In this document: piece by piece, positions 24,089-33,817 of the stretch
Layout: each line of letters begins with the position of its first letter
Position numbering within the stretch: the first letter of the stretch is position 1
Assembly (NCBI RefSeq): GCF_018130785.1
Contig: NZ_JAFCJT010000005.1
Span: forward strand, 62,001-126,000
Direction of reading: 5' to 3'
Origin: Bradyrhizobium liaoningense
GTDB taxonomy: Bacteria; Pseudomonadota; Alphaproteobacteria; Rhizobiales; Xanthobacteraceae
DNA: 64,000 nt
Notes under the pieces: model-generated
What the model was told of the DNA's origin: nothing
Database searches by the model: none
Seen by the model: only the letters and a program-made list of their open reading frames with translations
Program-made: the position numbers and the translations under genes

Positions 24089-25537
24089 ATGACGTTTAAG
24101 CGTCCCTATGGCGCGGGATTGGCGGCTCTCGCAGTCGGCATGTTCGCTGCGACCGCGGCCTATGCCGAGCCAACGGTCAACAAGGGAGACAACGCCTGGA
24201 TGCTGACATCGACAGTGCTCGTGCTGTTGATGACGATCCCCGGCCTCGCGCTGTTCTACGGCGGCCTCGTCCGTTCCAAGAACATGCTCTCCGTGCTGAT
24301 GCAGGTCTTCTACACCGTCTGCGTCGTCACCGTGATCTGGGCCGTGTACGGCTACAGCCTCGCCTTCACCGGCGGTTCCGACTTCATCGGCGGCTTCTCC
24401 AAGGCCTTCATGATGGGCGTCACCACCGACTCGAAAGCCGCGACCTTCTCGGTCGACGCCAACATCTCGGAGCTCATCTATGTGTGCTTCCAGATGACCT
24501 TCGCGGCGATCACGCCCGCCCTCATCGTCGGTGCCTTCGCCGAGCGCATGAAGTTCTCGGCAATCGCGCTCTTCATTCCGCTCTGGGTCACGCTGATCTA
24601 CTTCCCGATCGCGCACATGGTCTGGTACTGGCCCGGCCCGGACACGATCCAGGATGCTGCCAAGGCTCTGGCTGCTGCCACTGACGCGGCGGCAAAGACC
24701 GCGGCGCAGGCCAAGCTCGACGAGATCAACGCCGACGCCGGCTGGATCTTCAAGATGGGCGCGATCGACTTTGCAGGCGGCACCGTGGTGCACATCAACG
24801 CCGGCATCGCAGGTCTCGTCGGCGCTCTGCTGATCGGCAAGCGTGTCGGCTACGGCAAGGAGCTGATGGCTCCGCACTCGCTGACCATGTCGATGATCGG
24901 CGCCTCGCTGCTCTGGGTCGGCTGGTTCGGCTTCAACGCCGGCTCCAACCTCGAAGCCAACGGCGGCGCGGCCCTCGCCATGACCAACTCCTTCGTCGCC
25001 ACCGCAGCCGCCGCGCTGTCGTGGATGTTCGCGGAGTGGATCGTCAAGGGTCACCCGTCGGTGCTCGGCGTCATCTCCGGCGCTGTCGCGGGCCTCGTGG
25101 CGGTCACGCCAGCCGCCGGCTTCTCCGGCGTCATGGGTGCGATCGTCCTCGGCCTGATCGTCGGCGTGGTCTGCCTGTTCTTCTGCACCGTCGTGAAGAA
25201 CGCGCTCGGCTACGATGACAGCCTCGATGTGTTCGGCGTGCACTGCGTCGGCGGCATCGTCGGCGCGATCGGCACCGGCATCCTCGTCAACCCCGCCCTC
25301 GGCGGCGCCGGCATCGTCGACTACACCGCGATCCCGCCGAAGGTCGCCGATTACGACTTCGCGGTCCAGGTGCTCGCTCAGCTCAAGGCTGTCGGCACCA
25401 CGCTGGTGTGGTCGGGCGTCGGTTCGGCGATCCTCTACAAGGTCGTCGATGTGATCGTTGGCCTCCGCGCCAATGTCGAGAGCGAGCGTGAAGGCCTCGA
25501 CATCACCGAGCACACCGAGCGCGCCTACAACATGTAA
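24089..25537 (+). CDS. amtB: ammonium transporter (second copy, with extra loop)
   Basis: 482 residues from ATG 24089 after CAGGAG. Signal segment about 1-24 (ending TAAYAE), then eleven membrane helices. The twin-His residues are in GGTVVHINAG and DVFGVHCVGG. Compared with the copy at 20595 there is an insertion of about 36 residues before DFAGG, made largely of an Ala-rich amphipathic stretch (ALAAATDAAAKTAAQAKLDE), predicted in a periplasmic loop. The tail ends EREGLDITEHTERAYNM. It is co-transcribed with the second glnK and ends in a strong terminator. Confidence 0.95.
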   Translation: MTFKRPYGAGLAALAVGMFAATAAYAEPTVNKGDNAWMLTSTVLVLLMTIPGLALFYGGLVRSKNMLSVLMQVFYTVCVVTVIWAVYGYSLAFTGGSDFIGGFSKAFMMGVTTDSKAATFSVDANISELIYVCFQMTFAAITPALIVGAFAERMKFSAIALFIPLWVTLIYFPIAHMVWYWPGPDTIQDAAKALAAATDAAAKTAAQAKLDEINADAGWIFKMGAIDFAGGTVVHINAGIAGLVGALLIGKRVGYGKELMAPHSLTMSMIGASLLWVGWFGFNAGSNLEANGGAALAMTNSFVATAAAALSWMFAEWIVKGHPSVLGVISGAVAGLVAVTPAAGFSGVMGAIVLGLIVGVVCLFFCTVVKNALGYDDSLDVFGVHCVGGIVGAIGTGILVNPALGGAGIVDYTAIPPKVADYDFAVQVLAQLKAVGTTLVWSGVGSAILYKVVDVIVGLRANVESEREGLDITEHTERAYNM

Positions 25538-25620
25538 CTCTCCTCCCGGGCGCGGTCTTTTCCAGGACCGCGTCCACAACTACGGTTTGGGGCACATACC
25601 CGGCAATGTCCCGACCGTTG

Positions 25621-25656
25621 AGGGGCTCCAGCGCAAGTTGGAGCCCCTTTCTTTTT
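25621..25656 (+). terminator. intrinsic terminator of glnK-amtB (second pair)
   Basis: AGGGGCTCCA (25621-25630) pairs perfectly with TGGAGCCCCT (25639-25648) and is followed by TTCTTTTT. A second hairpin without T-tract (CGCGGTC/GACCGCG) precedes it at 25551-25572. Confidence 0.92.
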
Positions 25657-25755
25657 GCCCGCGCCGCATCGTCGCAGCGGCCACGCCTGCACCAGGCCCA
25701 AATTGCATTGTCCCGAGACTGGTGAATATCATGCTCCCGTCCGGAGCACGGTCTC

Positions 25756-27354
25756 ATGAGCCTGTTGCGTTTCGTGGCATTGTGTTTGCTGTCGCTTGCC
25801 TTGTCTGCCCTCGACGCCAAGGCCGACAAGCGCGTTGCGCTGGTCATCGGCAACGGCGCCTACCGGAACGCTCCCGCGCTCGCCAATCCGACCAATGATG
25901 CGGCCGACATCGGCGCGGCGCTGAAGCGATCGGGATTCGAGCCCCTGGTCGCGACCGATCTCGATCAGGCCGCCATGCAGGACACTGTTCTTCGCTTTGC
26001 GCGCGAGGCCCGCGGCGCCGACGTGGCCCTGTTCTATTACAGCGGACACGCGCTGCAATTCGCAGGCGTCAACTATCTGGTCCCCGTCGACGCCGTCTTG
26101 CGCGACGAGGTCGATCTGCGGCGCCTGGTGCGCGCCGACGAGATCCTGGCGGATTTGCAGCGGGCCAAGAACCTGCGCATCCTCGTGCTCGACGCCTGCC
26201 GCGACAATCCCTTCGCGGACGAACTCCGGCGAAACGTCGGGCAGGGACGCGGCGTAACCGTCAGCCGCGGGCTGGCCAAGATGGCGAGCCCGGAAGGCAC
26301 CATCATCTCCTATGCGACCCAGGCAGGTCGCACGGCCGACGACGGCGACGGCCGCAACAGTCCCTATACCAGCTCGTTCCTGGAGCACATCAGCGACAGG
26401 GACAATATCAATACAGTGTTCCAGACCATCGGCGCCGGCGTCTACAAGCGCACCAAGGGATCACAGGTCCCGGAGCTGTCGCTGTCGTTCTTCGGCGAGT
26501 TTTACCTCAATGGCAAAGCCGAAACCGCGGCGCTGACACCATCTTCACCTCGGACTGACCCTTGCGCAGAGGCCGCCGACCATTGGCGCGGCGCGGACGC
26601 GCTCGGGACCGTCACGGCCTTCAGGGATCATCTGGTTCGTTTCCCGTCCTGCGCCTTTGCAGACCTGGCGAAATACCGCATCGAGCTGTTGTCGAAATCC
26701 ATCGACAGCGCAAAACGCCCGACGACTTTCGACGGAACCTGGATCGCCAACGAAAGCTGCGAGAGCAAACCGCCTTTTCCGGAAGCCCATCGCCAATATG
26801 TCTTCCGCATCAAGGAGGGAGTGCTGCACACGGTGCTCGGGGACGAGGGTAAGCCCGACTCTGTGAGTTATGACGGCAAGATCGAAGCGGACGGCAACAG
26901 CACCATCTCCGTCAACGGCATCATTGGTGACAAGGATCCGCTGAACCGCCCCGTCGGCTCGTCCTATCGATACAAGATCGTGCTCGAACTGAAGGCTTCC
27001 AAAGGGGCCGGCGTCCGCACGGAAACCTATTGGCCGTGTCGCTACGACTTTTCGAAGGTATCAGCGCCAGGCGGAGAATCCGAGCGGAGGCCGCCCGACC
27101 CGAAGCGCGCCGCAAAGCGCAATGACAATACGGCTGCTGCGCCTTCCGATCGGCGCGAGGGCGGACGGGCCGCGCCGGACGGTAACGGAATGAGCTGCTC
27201 CATAATGCGCAGAAATTGCGCGGTGGCTTGCGTCAGTTTTGGCGGCCAGCCCAATTGTGGCTCAACCTTCTGCGTGCGGCAGGAAGCGGAATGCATGAGC
27301 AGCGGATGCTGGAGAAGTCGAGCTTACAACGGCTGCGGCATCGCCAAGCGATAG
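25756..27354 (+). CDS. secreted caspase-fold (C14) protein with Cys-rich C-terminal tail
   Basis: 532 residues. A signal peptide covers about 1-23 (LRFVALCLLSLALSALDAKA). The caspase p20-like domain (about 24-250) has RVALVIGNGAYRNAPAL, the catalytic His98 in FYYSGHALQF and the catalytic Cys148 in LVLDACRDNP. A middle region (about 270-470) holds a TPR-like Cys pair segment and a beta-rich part. The last 54 residues (479-532) contain eight Cys, a probable disulphide-stabilised periplasmic knot. Bacterial caspase homologues often cut proteins in stress, death or signalling; the target is unknown. It stands alone between the amtB terminator and a GFA gene. Confidence 0.83.
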   Translation: MSLLRFVALCLLSLALSALDAKADKRVALVIGNGAYRNAPALANPTNDAADIGAALKRSGFEPLVATDLDQAAMQDTVLRFAREARGADVALFYYSGHALQFAGVNYLVPVDAVLRDEVDLRRLVRADEILADLQRAKNLRILVLDACRDNPFADELRRNVGQGRGVTVSRGLAKMASPEGTIISYATQAGRTADDGDGRNSPYTSSFLEHISDRDNINTVFQTIGAGVYKRTKGSQVPELSLSFFGEFYLNGKAETAALTPSSPRTDPCAEAADHWRGADALGTVTAFRDHLVRFPSCAFADLAKYRIELLSKSIDSAKRPTTFDGTWIANESCESKPPFPEAHRQYVFRIKEGVLHTVLGDEGKPDSVSYDGKIEADGNSTISVNGIIGDKDPLNRPVGSSYRYKIVLELKASKGAGVRTETYWPCRYDFSKVSAPGGESERRPPDPKRAAKRNDNTAAAPSDRREGGRAAPDGNGMSCSIMRRNCAVACVSFGGQPNCGSTFCVRQEAECMSSGCWRSRAYNGCGIAKR

Positions 27355-27489
27355 GCGCAAGGCATTCTCCGCAGCCTTCACATCGAGGACGCCATATTCT
27401 TTTTGCCCACGCGACGAAGAAAAAGATTGCCATTCCAGATTGCCGGCGCAGAAATATCGACCACAACGAAAACAAACCGGGAGGTCGTC

Positions 27490-27894
27490 ATGCGGTTGGA
27501 AGGCGGATGCTATTGCGGCGAAGTGCGCTACGTGGCCGAGGGCGATCCGATGATGCAGGCCCAGTGTCATTGCCGCGAGTGCCAGTACATCTCCGGCGGC
27601 GCACCCAACACCTTCATCGCGATGCCGGTGGCCGGCTTCAGCTACATCACCGGGCAGCCCAAACAGTTCACGCGCAAGGACCTCGAACGCGCCGTCACGC
27701 GCGAATTCTGCGCCGAATGCGGCACCCATCTGGTGACCAAGGTTCCGGGACTGCCAGCGGCGATCCTGAAGGTCGGCACCCTGGACGAGCCAAAGCAGTT
27801 CCATCCGCAGATGGCGATCTACACCTGCGACAAGCAGGAGTTCCACGCGATCCCCGCGGGCATGGCGACGTTCGAGAAGCTGCCGGGGCATTGA
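27490..27894 (+). CDS. GFA/CENP-V family zinc protein
   Basis: 134 residues. Zinc-binding Cys motifs of the glutathione-dependent formaldehyde-activating (GFA) fold are in order: GGCYCGEVRY (about 5-14), QCHCRECQ (about 25-32) and EFCAECGTHL (about 74-83). ATG 27490 has GGGAGG just upstream. Most GFA homologues are not proven formaldehyde enzymes, so the substrate is left open. It is monocistronic. Confidence 0.88.
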   Translation: MRLEGGCYCGEVRYVAEGDPMMQAQCHCRECQYISGGAPNTFIAMPVAGFSYITGQPKQFTRKDLERAVTREFCAECGTHLVTKVPGLPAAILKVGTLDEPKQFHPQMAIYTCDKQEFHAIPAGMATFEKLPGH

Positions 27895-27916
27895 GCGCGC
27901 CCATCCCGAAAGACTC

Positions 27917-28030
27917 GTCATGCCCGGGCTCGTCCCGCCTGCGCGGCCGAAGCCGCTTCGGCGAGGCGAAGGCCCGGGCATCCACGTTCTTGGGCGGGCC
28001 GTGGATGGCCGGGACGAGCCCGGCCATGAC
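27917..28030. repeat. 114-bp inverted repeat (family B-like) in a 350-bp spacer
   Basis: GTCATGCCCGGGCTCGTCCC at the left and GGGACGAGCCCGGCCATGAC at the right are inverted copies; GAAGCCGCTTC forms an inner hairpin. The remaining part of the 27895-28244 spacer holds no gene and presumably the dapC promoter, which I could not pin down. Confidence 0.75.
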
Positions 28031-28244
28031 AGGACCCGGGCCCGCCCCGCATCCATTGTATCCGGCCTCATTTTTTCCCCTCTGGACGGGCCGGAGCTCA
28101 AATCCGGGGCACGGAAATGACTCTTGATGGCGCGGAAAGCCGATGGTTAATCGCGTCTTAACCTCGCCCTATCTATGGTGAACTGAACCGCTTCCCGCCG
28201 GCGCCTTGGTGCGACCGGCTGTTCCAAGAGTGCTGGCGTCCAGA

Positions 28245-29459
28245 ATGGCTATAACCGCTTCATCCCGTGCGCCGCAGGACAGCGGAAGCTCCGATAGCGA
28301 ACGCTCGCCCTTCGTCCGGCTGAACGAGCTGCTGGCACCCCATCAGCCGGGCAAGCCGTTGATTACGCTCGCGGTTGGCGAGCCCCAGCATCCCGTGCCT
28401 GACTTCGTCGGCCCGGTTCTGGCCAAGCACATCGCCGATTTCGGCCGTTACCCGGCGAACAAGGGTACCGACCCGTTCCGCAAGGCAGCGGGCGCCTGGC
28501 TGTCGTCGCGCTTCAAGCTGCCGCGGCCGCTCGACCCCGAGAACGAGATTCTCGTCCTCAATGGCAGCCGCGAGGGGCTGTTCCTCGCCGCGATCGCGGC
28601 CGCGCGCTATGTCGGCCCGCGTCCCGGCAAGCCGGCCATCCTGATGCCGAATCCGTTCTATCCGGTCTATGGCGCCGGCGCCCGCGCCGCGGCCTGCGAG
28701 CCGGTCTATCTGCCGACCACCGTGGAAAACGGCTTTCTGCCCGATCTCGATGCCATCGACGAAGCGACGCTGGCGCGCACGGTGGCGTTCTATCTGGCCT
28801 CGCCCGCCAATCCGCAGGGCTCGGTCGCCAAGCCCGACTATTTCAGGCGGTTGAAGCAGCTCGCCGACCGCTATGGCTTCGTGATCCTCAGCGATGAGTG
28901 TTACTCCGAGATCTACACCCGCGAGGCCCCGGGCAGCGCGCTTGAATGTGCCGGCCCCGACTTCACCCGCGTGGTTGCCTTCCAGTCGCTGTCGAAACGC
29001 TCCAACCTGCCGGGGCTCCGTGTCGGCTTCGCCGCCGGCGACAAGAAGCTCATCGGCATGTTCCTCGAGCTGCGGAACATCGCGGCGCCGCAGGTGCCGG
29101 TGCCGCTCCAGCATGTCGCGACCGTCGCTTACGGCGACGAGGCCCATGTCGAGGAGAACCGCAGGCTGTACCGGATCAAGTTCGATCTCGCCGACCAGAT
29201 CATCGGCAACCGTTACGGCTATCGCCGGCCTGACGCGGGCTTTTGCGTCTGGCTCAACACGTCCGCGCTCGGCGACGACGTGTCGATCACACTCAAGCTC
29301 TTCAAGGAAGCAGGCGTGCGCGTGGTGCCCGGCAGCTATCTGGCGCGGCTCCAGCCCGACGGCTTCAATCCCGGCGCGGGTTTCATTCGCCTCGCGCTGG
29401 TGCAGGATGGCGAGACCACGGCGCAGGCGCTGCACCGGCTGGTCGAGACTCTGGGTTAG
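28245..29459 (+). CDS. dapC: class I/II aminotransferase, DapC-like
   Basis: 404 residues. The PLP-binding Lys is in FQSLSKRSNLPGLRVGFAAGD (Lys about 261), a phrase shared with DapC-type N-succinyldiaminopimelate aminotransferases; other fold-I features are ASPANPQGSV (about 184-193) and LSDECYSEIY. DapC makes the succinylated precursor of lysine and peptidoglycan meso-DAP. ATG 28245 is used; an upstream TTG would add 13 residues. ftsK starts 9 bases after its stop, so the two may be co-transcribed. The substrate is inferred from family resemblance only. Confidence 0.75.
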   Translation: MAITASSRAPQDSGSSDSERSPFVRLNELLAPHQPGKPLITLAVGEPQHPVPDFVGPVLAKHIADFGRYPANKGTDPFRKAAGAWLSSRFKLPRPLDPENEILVLNGSREGLFLAAIAAARYVGPRPGKPAILMPNPFYPVYGAGARAAACEPVYLPTTVENGFLPDLDAIDEATLARTVAFYLASPANPQGSVAKPDYFRRLKQLADRYGFVILSDECYSEIYTREAPGSALECAGPDFTRVVAFQSLSKRSNLPGLRVGFAAGDKKLIGMFLELRNIAAPQVPVPLQHVATVAYGDEAHVEENRRLYRIKFDLADQIIGNRYGYRRPDAGFCVWLNTSALGDDVSITLKLFKEAGVRVVPGSYLARLQPDGFNPGAGFIRLALVQDGETTAQALHRLVETLG

Positions 29460-29468
29460 GCGGGGCCC

Positions 29469-31952
29469 ATGAGCATGTCGGCAATCGAACGTGTCATTCC
29501 ACTGGTCGGCCATCTGCCACCGTCGATCCGCGAGGGGCTGGCGCGGCGTATGCGCGAGCTCACCGGTCTCGGCCTGATTGCATTGTCCGGCGTCGCCTCG
29601 GCCGCGCTGATGACCTGGTCGGTGCAGGATCCAAGCCTCAGCCACGCGACCTCACGGCCGATCCGCAACATTCTCGGCTATGCCGGCGCGATCGGCGCCG
29701 ACCTTGCGATGCAGATCCTCGGGCTCGGCGCAATCATGCTGGTCCTGACGGTCGCGGTGTGGGGCTGGCGCATGATGACCCACCGCCCGTTCGACCGTGA
29801 GGCGCTACGGCTAGGTTCCTGGATTCTCTGCACCGTGATCGCTGCGGGCTTTGTCAGCTGCTGGCCGCATGGCGGCGCATGGCCGCTGCCGACCGGCCTC
29901 GGCGGCGTGGTCGGCGATGCCCTGGTACGCGCGCCCGCGGTGATTTTCGGACCACCGGGCACGATCTATCGCATGGTGCTGGGCACGATCCTGTTCGCCG
30001 CGATGGCCGCGACCTTCCTGATCGCCTGCGGCCTTGGCGCACGCGAGCATGACGACGAGCTCGCGGAGATCGAGGACGACGACAAGCCGCTCGACGAAGA
30101 CGAGGAGAGCGATCGCGGTTCGGTGTCGCTGGGCTGGCTGTTCCACGCATTGATGAGCACGAAGGCGCGGCTGATCTGGCTGCTCGGCACCGCTTACCGC
30201 TCCCTGGTCTCGAGCGGACCGAAGACCAAAACCGTTGCGTTCAGCCGCCAGGAGCCGAATCTCGGCGGCGGCCGCGCCGCGCCGTCGATCTCGCCGCAGT
30301 CCGAAAACGAGGATGACGAGGACGAGCACGAGGTAGAGGAAGACGAAGAAGAAGAGGAGGAGGAGGAGCCGGCCGCGCGCGCCCCGCGCAAGAAGGCCGC
30401 CCCGAAGGCCGCTTCCAAAAAATCCTCCGACAGGTTCGAGCTTCCGTCCGTGTCCGTGCTGGCCGCGCCCAAGGCGGGCGATCGCCAGCCGCTCAGCAAG
30501 GCCGAGCTGGAAGCCAATTCGCGCTCGCTCGAAGGCGTGCTGCAAGATTTCGGCGTGCGCGGCGAGATCGTGAAGGCCAATCCGGGTCCCGTGGTCACGC
30601 TGTACGAGCTGGAGCCGGCGCCCGGCATCAAGTCGTCGCGCGTGATCGGGCTCGCCGACGATATCGCCCGCTCGATGAGCGCGCTGTCGGCGCGCGTCGC
30701 CGTCGTGCCGGGCCGCAACGCCATCGGCATCGAATTGCCGAACGCGCATCGCGAGAAGGTCTATTTGCGTGAACTGCTGATCGCAAAGGAAGCGACCGAC
30801 ACGGTTGCAAAGCTGCCGCTCTGCCTCGGCAAGACCATCGGCGGCGACCCCGTGATCATCGACCTCGCGCGCACGCCGCACATGCTGATCGCCGGCACCA
30901 CCGGCTCCGGCAAGTCGGTCGCCATCAACACCATGATCCTCAGCCTGGTCTACAGGCTGCGCCCCGACCAGTGCCGCCTGATCATGGTCGATCCGAAGAT
31001 GCTCGAACTCTCCGTCTATGACGGCATTCCCCATCTGCTCACGCCCGTCGTGACCGACCCGAAGAAGGCGGTGGTCGCGCTGAAATGGGCCGTGCGCGAG
31101 ATGGAAGAGCGCTACAAGAACATGGCCAAGCTCGGTGTGCGCAACATCGACGGCTACAATACGCGCCTGCTCGAGTTGAAGGCCAAGGGCGAGGAACCGA
31201 CGCGCACGGTGCACACCGGCTTCGACAAGGAAACCGGCAAGGCGATCTACGAGGAAGAGAAGCTCTCGCTCGACCCGCTGCCCTACATCGTCATCATCGT
31301 CGACGAAATGGCCGACCTGATGATGGTTGCCGGCAAGGACATCGAAGGCGCAGTGCAGCGTCTCGCGCAGATGGCGCGCGCCGCGGGCCTGCATGTGATC
31401 CTCGCGACGCAGCGTCCCTCGGTCGACGTCATCACCGGCACCATCAAGGCGAACTTCCCGACCCGCATCGCCTTCCAGGTGACGTCCAAGATCGACAGCC
31501 GCACCATCCTGGGCGAAATGGGCGCCGAGCAACTGCTCGGGCAGGGCGACATGCTCTACATGGCAGGCGGCGGCCGCATCAGCCGCGTGCACGGACCGTT
31601 TGCTTCCGACGAGGAAGTCGAGAAGGTGGTGCGCCACCTCAAGACGCAGGGCCAGCCCGAATACCTCGAAGCGGTCACGGCCGAGGAGCCGACCGAGGAC
31701 GAGGACGGCGGTGCCGTGTTCGACGCCAGCGGCATGGGTGCAGATGGCGGCGGCGATCTCTTCCAACAGGCCGTGGCCATCGTCAAACGCGACCGCAAGG
31801 CCTCGACCAGCTACATCCAGCGCCGCCTGCAAATCGGCTATAACCGTGCCGCGTCCTTGATGGAGCGCATGGAACTGGAAGGCATCGTCGGACCCGCCAA
31901 CCACGCCGGAAAGCGTGAAATTCTGGTCGAGGAAGAAGACAGCCATATGTGA
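29469..31952 (+). CDS. ftsK: DNA translocase FtsK
   Basis: 827 residues. The N-terminal membrane domain has about four segments (residues 25-190). A linker contains a striking run of Asp and Glu residues (about 278-301), then a Lys/Ala-rich stretch. The motor domain has Walker A GTTGSGKS (about 476-483) and Walker [13 protein letters not shown]. The C-terminal gamma winged helix (about 760-820), with [19 protein letters not shown], reads the polar KOPS sequences. FtsK couples septum formation with chromosome dimer resolution and terminus segregation. Confidence 0.97.
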   Translation: MSMSAIERVIPLVGHLPPSIREGLARRMRELTGLGLIALSGVASAALMTWSVQDPSLSHATSRPIRNILGYAGAIGADLAMQILGLGAIMLVLTVAVWGWRMMTHRPFDREALRLGSWILCTVIAAGFVSCWPHGGAWPLPTGLGGVVGDALVRAPAVIFGPPGTIYRMVLGTILFAAMAATFLIACGLGAREHDDELAEIEDDDKPLDEDEESDRGSVSLGWLFHALMSTKARLIWLLGTAYRSLVSSGPKTKTVAFSRQEPNLGGGRAAPSISPQSENEDDEDEHEVEEDEEEEEEEEPAARAPRKKAAPKAASKKSSDRFELPSVSVLAAPKAGDRQPLSKAELEANSRSLEGVLQDFGVRGEIVKANPGPVVTLYELEPAPGIKSSRVIGLADDIARSMSALSARVAVVPGRNAIGIELPNAHREKVYLRELLIAKEATDTVAKLPLCLGKTIGGDPVIIDLARTPHMLIAGTTGSGKSVAINTMILSLVYRLRPDQCRLIMVDPKMLELSVYDGIPHLLTPVVTDPKKAVVALKWAVREMEERYKNMAKLGVRNIDGYNTRLLELKAKGEEPTRTVHTGFDKETGKAIYEEEKLSLDPLPYIVIIVDEMADLMMVAGKDIEGAVQRLAQMARAAGLHVILATQRPSVDVITGTIKANFPTRIAFQVTSKIDSRTILGEMGAEQLLGQGDMLYMAGGGRISRVHGPFASDEEVEKVVRHLKTQGQPEYLEAVTAEEPTEDEDGGAVFDASGMGADGGGDLFQQAVAIVKRDRKASTSYIQRRLQIGYNRAASLMERMELEGIVGPANHAGKREILVEEEDSHM

Positions 31953-32045
31953 GGCAGGGGGCCTCTAAACATAATTTCACGCAAAATCGATATCTGCTTT
32001 TGCGAAATCACGCTAAAAGGGCGCCCAGCCATACAGGACGACGCG

Positions 32046-32858
32046 TTGATCAGACATCCGGACATTCGATTCGCTGCCTCCATCGCCGCGCGAAGCGCGC
32101 GCGTGGCCGGTATGCTTCTCGTCACCGCCGCGATGGTGACCGCGACGTCGTTCGCCCAGACCGTGCCCGTGCCCAAACCCGCGCCGAAGGGCCGCGATGG
32201 TGGGGCGTCCGCCGGGGGCCCCACGATCACCGGTGCGACCCAGAAGCCGCCGAACCCGGTCATTCCGGATCCGCGCCGCAACGTGCCGAGCAGCATCTTC
32301 CAGACCTTCGATGCCAACCAGAAGGCGCAGGCGGCGAAGGTCAGCGCCTACCTGTCGTCGCTTTCGACGCTGGTCGGGAATTTCGTCCAGGTCGGTCCCG
32401 ACGGCAGCAAGACGCAGGGCGACTTCTACATCCAGAAGCCCGGCAAGGTACGCTTCGAATATGACGAGCCGAGCCCGATCGACATCGTCGCCGACGGATC
32501 CTCGCTGGTGGTGCGCGACCGCAAGCTCGCGACGCAGGACGTCTATCCGCTGTCGCAGACGCCGCTGCGCTTCCTGCTGTCCGACCGCATCGACCTGATG
32601 AAGGACACCAACGTCGTCAGCGTCTCTGCCGACGACGTCTTCGTCAGCGTCACCATCGAGGAGAAGCAGGCATTGGTCGGCACCAGCCGCCTGCTGCTGA
32701 TGTTCGGCGCCAAGGACGGCCAGTTGAAGCAGTGGACCGTCACCGACCCGCAGGGCTACGACACCACGATCGCGGTTTACAATCTCGACGCGACCAAGAA
32801 GCTCGATCCCGGCATGTTCAAGATCGATTTCACGAACTACGGCCCGTCGCCGGGATAG
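32046..32858 (+). CDS. LolA-like outer-membrane lipoprotein carrier
   Basis: 270 residues. The N-terminus is a signal peptide (about 1-38, ending SFAQ), followed by a Pro-rich linker (about 40-80). The LolA domain covers about 85-265: LVGNFVQVGPDGSKTQGDFY and KPGKVRFEYDEPSPIDIV are the classical first strands. It would carry lipoproteins through the periplasm. The protein is longer than E. coli LolA (about 200) because of the N-terminal linker. The apparent start is TTG at 32046, as there is no ATG. It follows ftsK by 93 bases, as in many alphaproteobacteria. Confidence 0.85.
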   Translation: MIRHPDIRFAASIAARSARVAGMLLVTAAMVTATSFAQTVPVPKPAPKGRDGGASAGGPTITGATQKPPNPVIPDPRRNVPSSIFQTFDANQKAQAAKVSAYLSSLSTLVGNFVQVGPDGSKTQGDFYIQKPGKVRFEYDEPSPIDIVADGSSLVVRDRKLATQDVYPLSQTPLRFLLSDRIDLMKDTNVVSVSADDVFVSVTIEEKQALVGTSRLLLMFGAKDGQLKQWTVTDPQGYDTTIAVYNLDATKKLDPGMFKIDFTNYGPSPG

Positions 32859-32860
32859 AT

Positions 32861-32954
32861 CTCGTAGGCTGGGCAAAGCGAAGCGTGCCGACCATTCCCG
32901 GTCTCGAAAAGACGGTGGGCACGGCGCTTTGCGCCTTTGCCCGCCCTACGAGAG
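32861..32954. repeat. 94-bp inverted repeat (family F)
   Basis: CTCGTAGGCTGGGCAAAGCG at the left is mirrored by CTTTGCCCGCCCTACGAG at the right, with inner CGTGCC/GGCACG also paired. A close copy lies between parA and parB at 45797-45880. Confidence 0.8.
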
Positions 32955-32974
32955 CTTGCTAAGACGCATCTCCC

Positions 32975-33790
32975 ATGCGTTTTTCCCTCACAACCTGGAA
33001 CATCAATTCGGTGCGGCTTCGCATCGACCTGGTCGCGAAGTTTCTCAAGAGCGCGCGGCCGGATGTGCTGTGCCTCCAGGAGACCAAGTGCATCGACGAT
33101 GCCTTTCCACTGAAGCGTTTCAAGCGGCTGGGCTATGAGCATGTCGCGTTGAACGGGCAGAAGGGCTATCACGGCGTCGCCATCGTCTCGAAGATTCCGT
33201 TCGAATCGAAAGACATCCGCACCTTCTGCGACAAGGTGGATTCGCGACACATCTCCGTGTCGTTCGGCGCGAAGGCCAGCATCGCAAAGCCGCTGGTGCT
33301 GCATAATTTCTACGTGCCCGCCGGCGGCGACATTCCCGATCCCGCGCTGAACGAGAAATTCGACCACAAGCTTCGCTTCCTCGACGAGATGAAGGCCTGC
33401 GAGCCGCTGCATCCGCGCGGGGAGGATCGCCACATCCTGGTCGGCGATCTCAACGTCGCGCCGCACGAGAACGACGTGTGGTCGCACAAGCAGCTTCTGA
33501 AAGTGGTGTCGCACACGCCTGTCGAAACCGAGAAGCTGCAAGCCGCGCTGGCGGCCGGTGAGTGGGTTGACGTCGCGCGCGAACGTTTTCCGATGTCGGA
33601 AAAGGTCTACACGTGGTGGAGCTACCGCTCCGCCGACTGGACCGTCGGTGATCGCGGCCGCAGGCTCGACCACATCTGGGTCTCGCGCGCATTGAAGGAC
33701 GCGGTCAGCGATTTCAAGATCCTGCGCGACGCGCGGAGCTGGGAGCGCCCGTCGGACCACGTGCCGGTGACGGTGACGCTGGAGGTGTGA
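32975..33790 (+). CDS. xth: exodeoxyribonuclease III
   Basis: 271 residues of the endonuclease/exonuclease/phosphatase family. Motifs in order: TWNINSVRLR (about 5-14), LCLQETKCID with the metal-binding Glu (about 31-40), VGDLNVAPHENDVW (about 155-168), WWSYRSADW and SDHVPVTVT with the catalytic Asp-His at the end. It is an AP endonuclease of base-excision repair and 3'-5' exonuclease. It follows the lolA gene and a palindromic repeat. Confidence 0.95.
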   Translation: MRFSLTTWNINSVRLRIDLVAKFLKSARPDVLCLQETKCIDDAFPLKRFKRLGYEHVALNGQKGYHGVAIVSKIPFESKDIRTFCDKVDSRHISVSFGAKASIAKPLVLHNFYVPAGGDIPDPALNEKFDHKLRFLDEMKACEPLHPRGEDRHILVGDLNVAPHENDVWSHKQLLKVVSHTPVETEKLQAALAAGEWVDVARERFPMSEKVYTWWSYRSADWTVGDRGRRLDHIWVSRALKDAVSDFKILRDARSWERPSDHVPVTVTLEV

Positions 33791-33817
33791 CGGCGCCGTC
33801 CTGGCTACGATGACGTC

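Noticed and set aside
29811..31946. 711-codon open frame on the minus strand
   Set aside because: It lies entirely opposite ftsK, which has clear motifs. Long antisense frames are expected in high-GC coding sequence, and the translation is low-complexity in Arg, Ala, His and Asp without domains.
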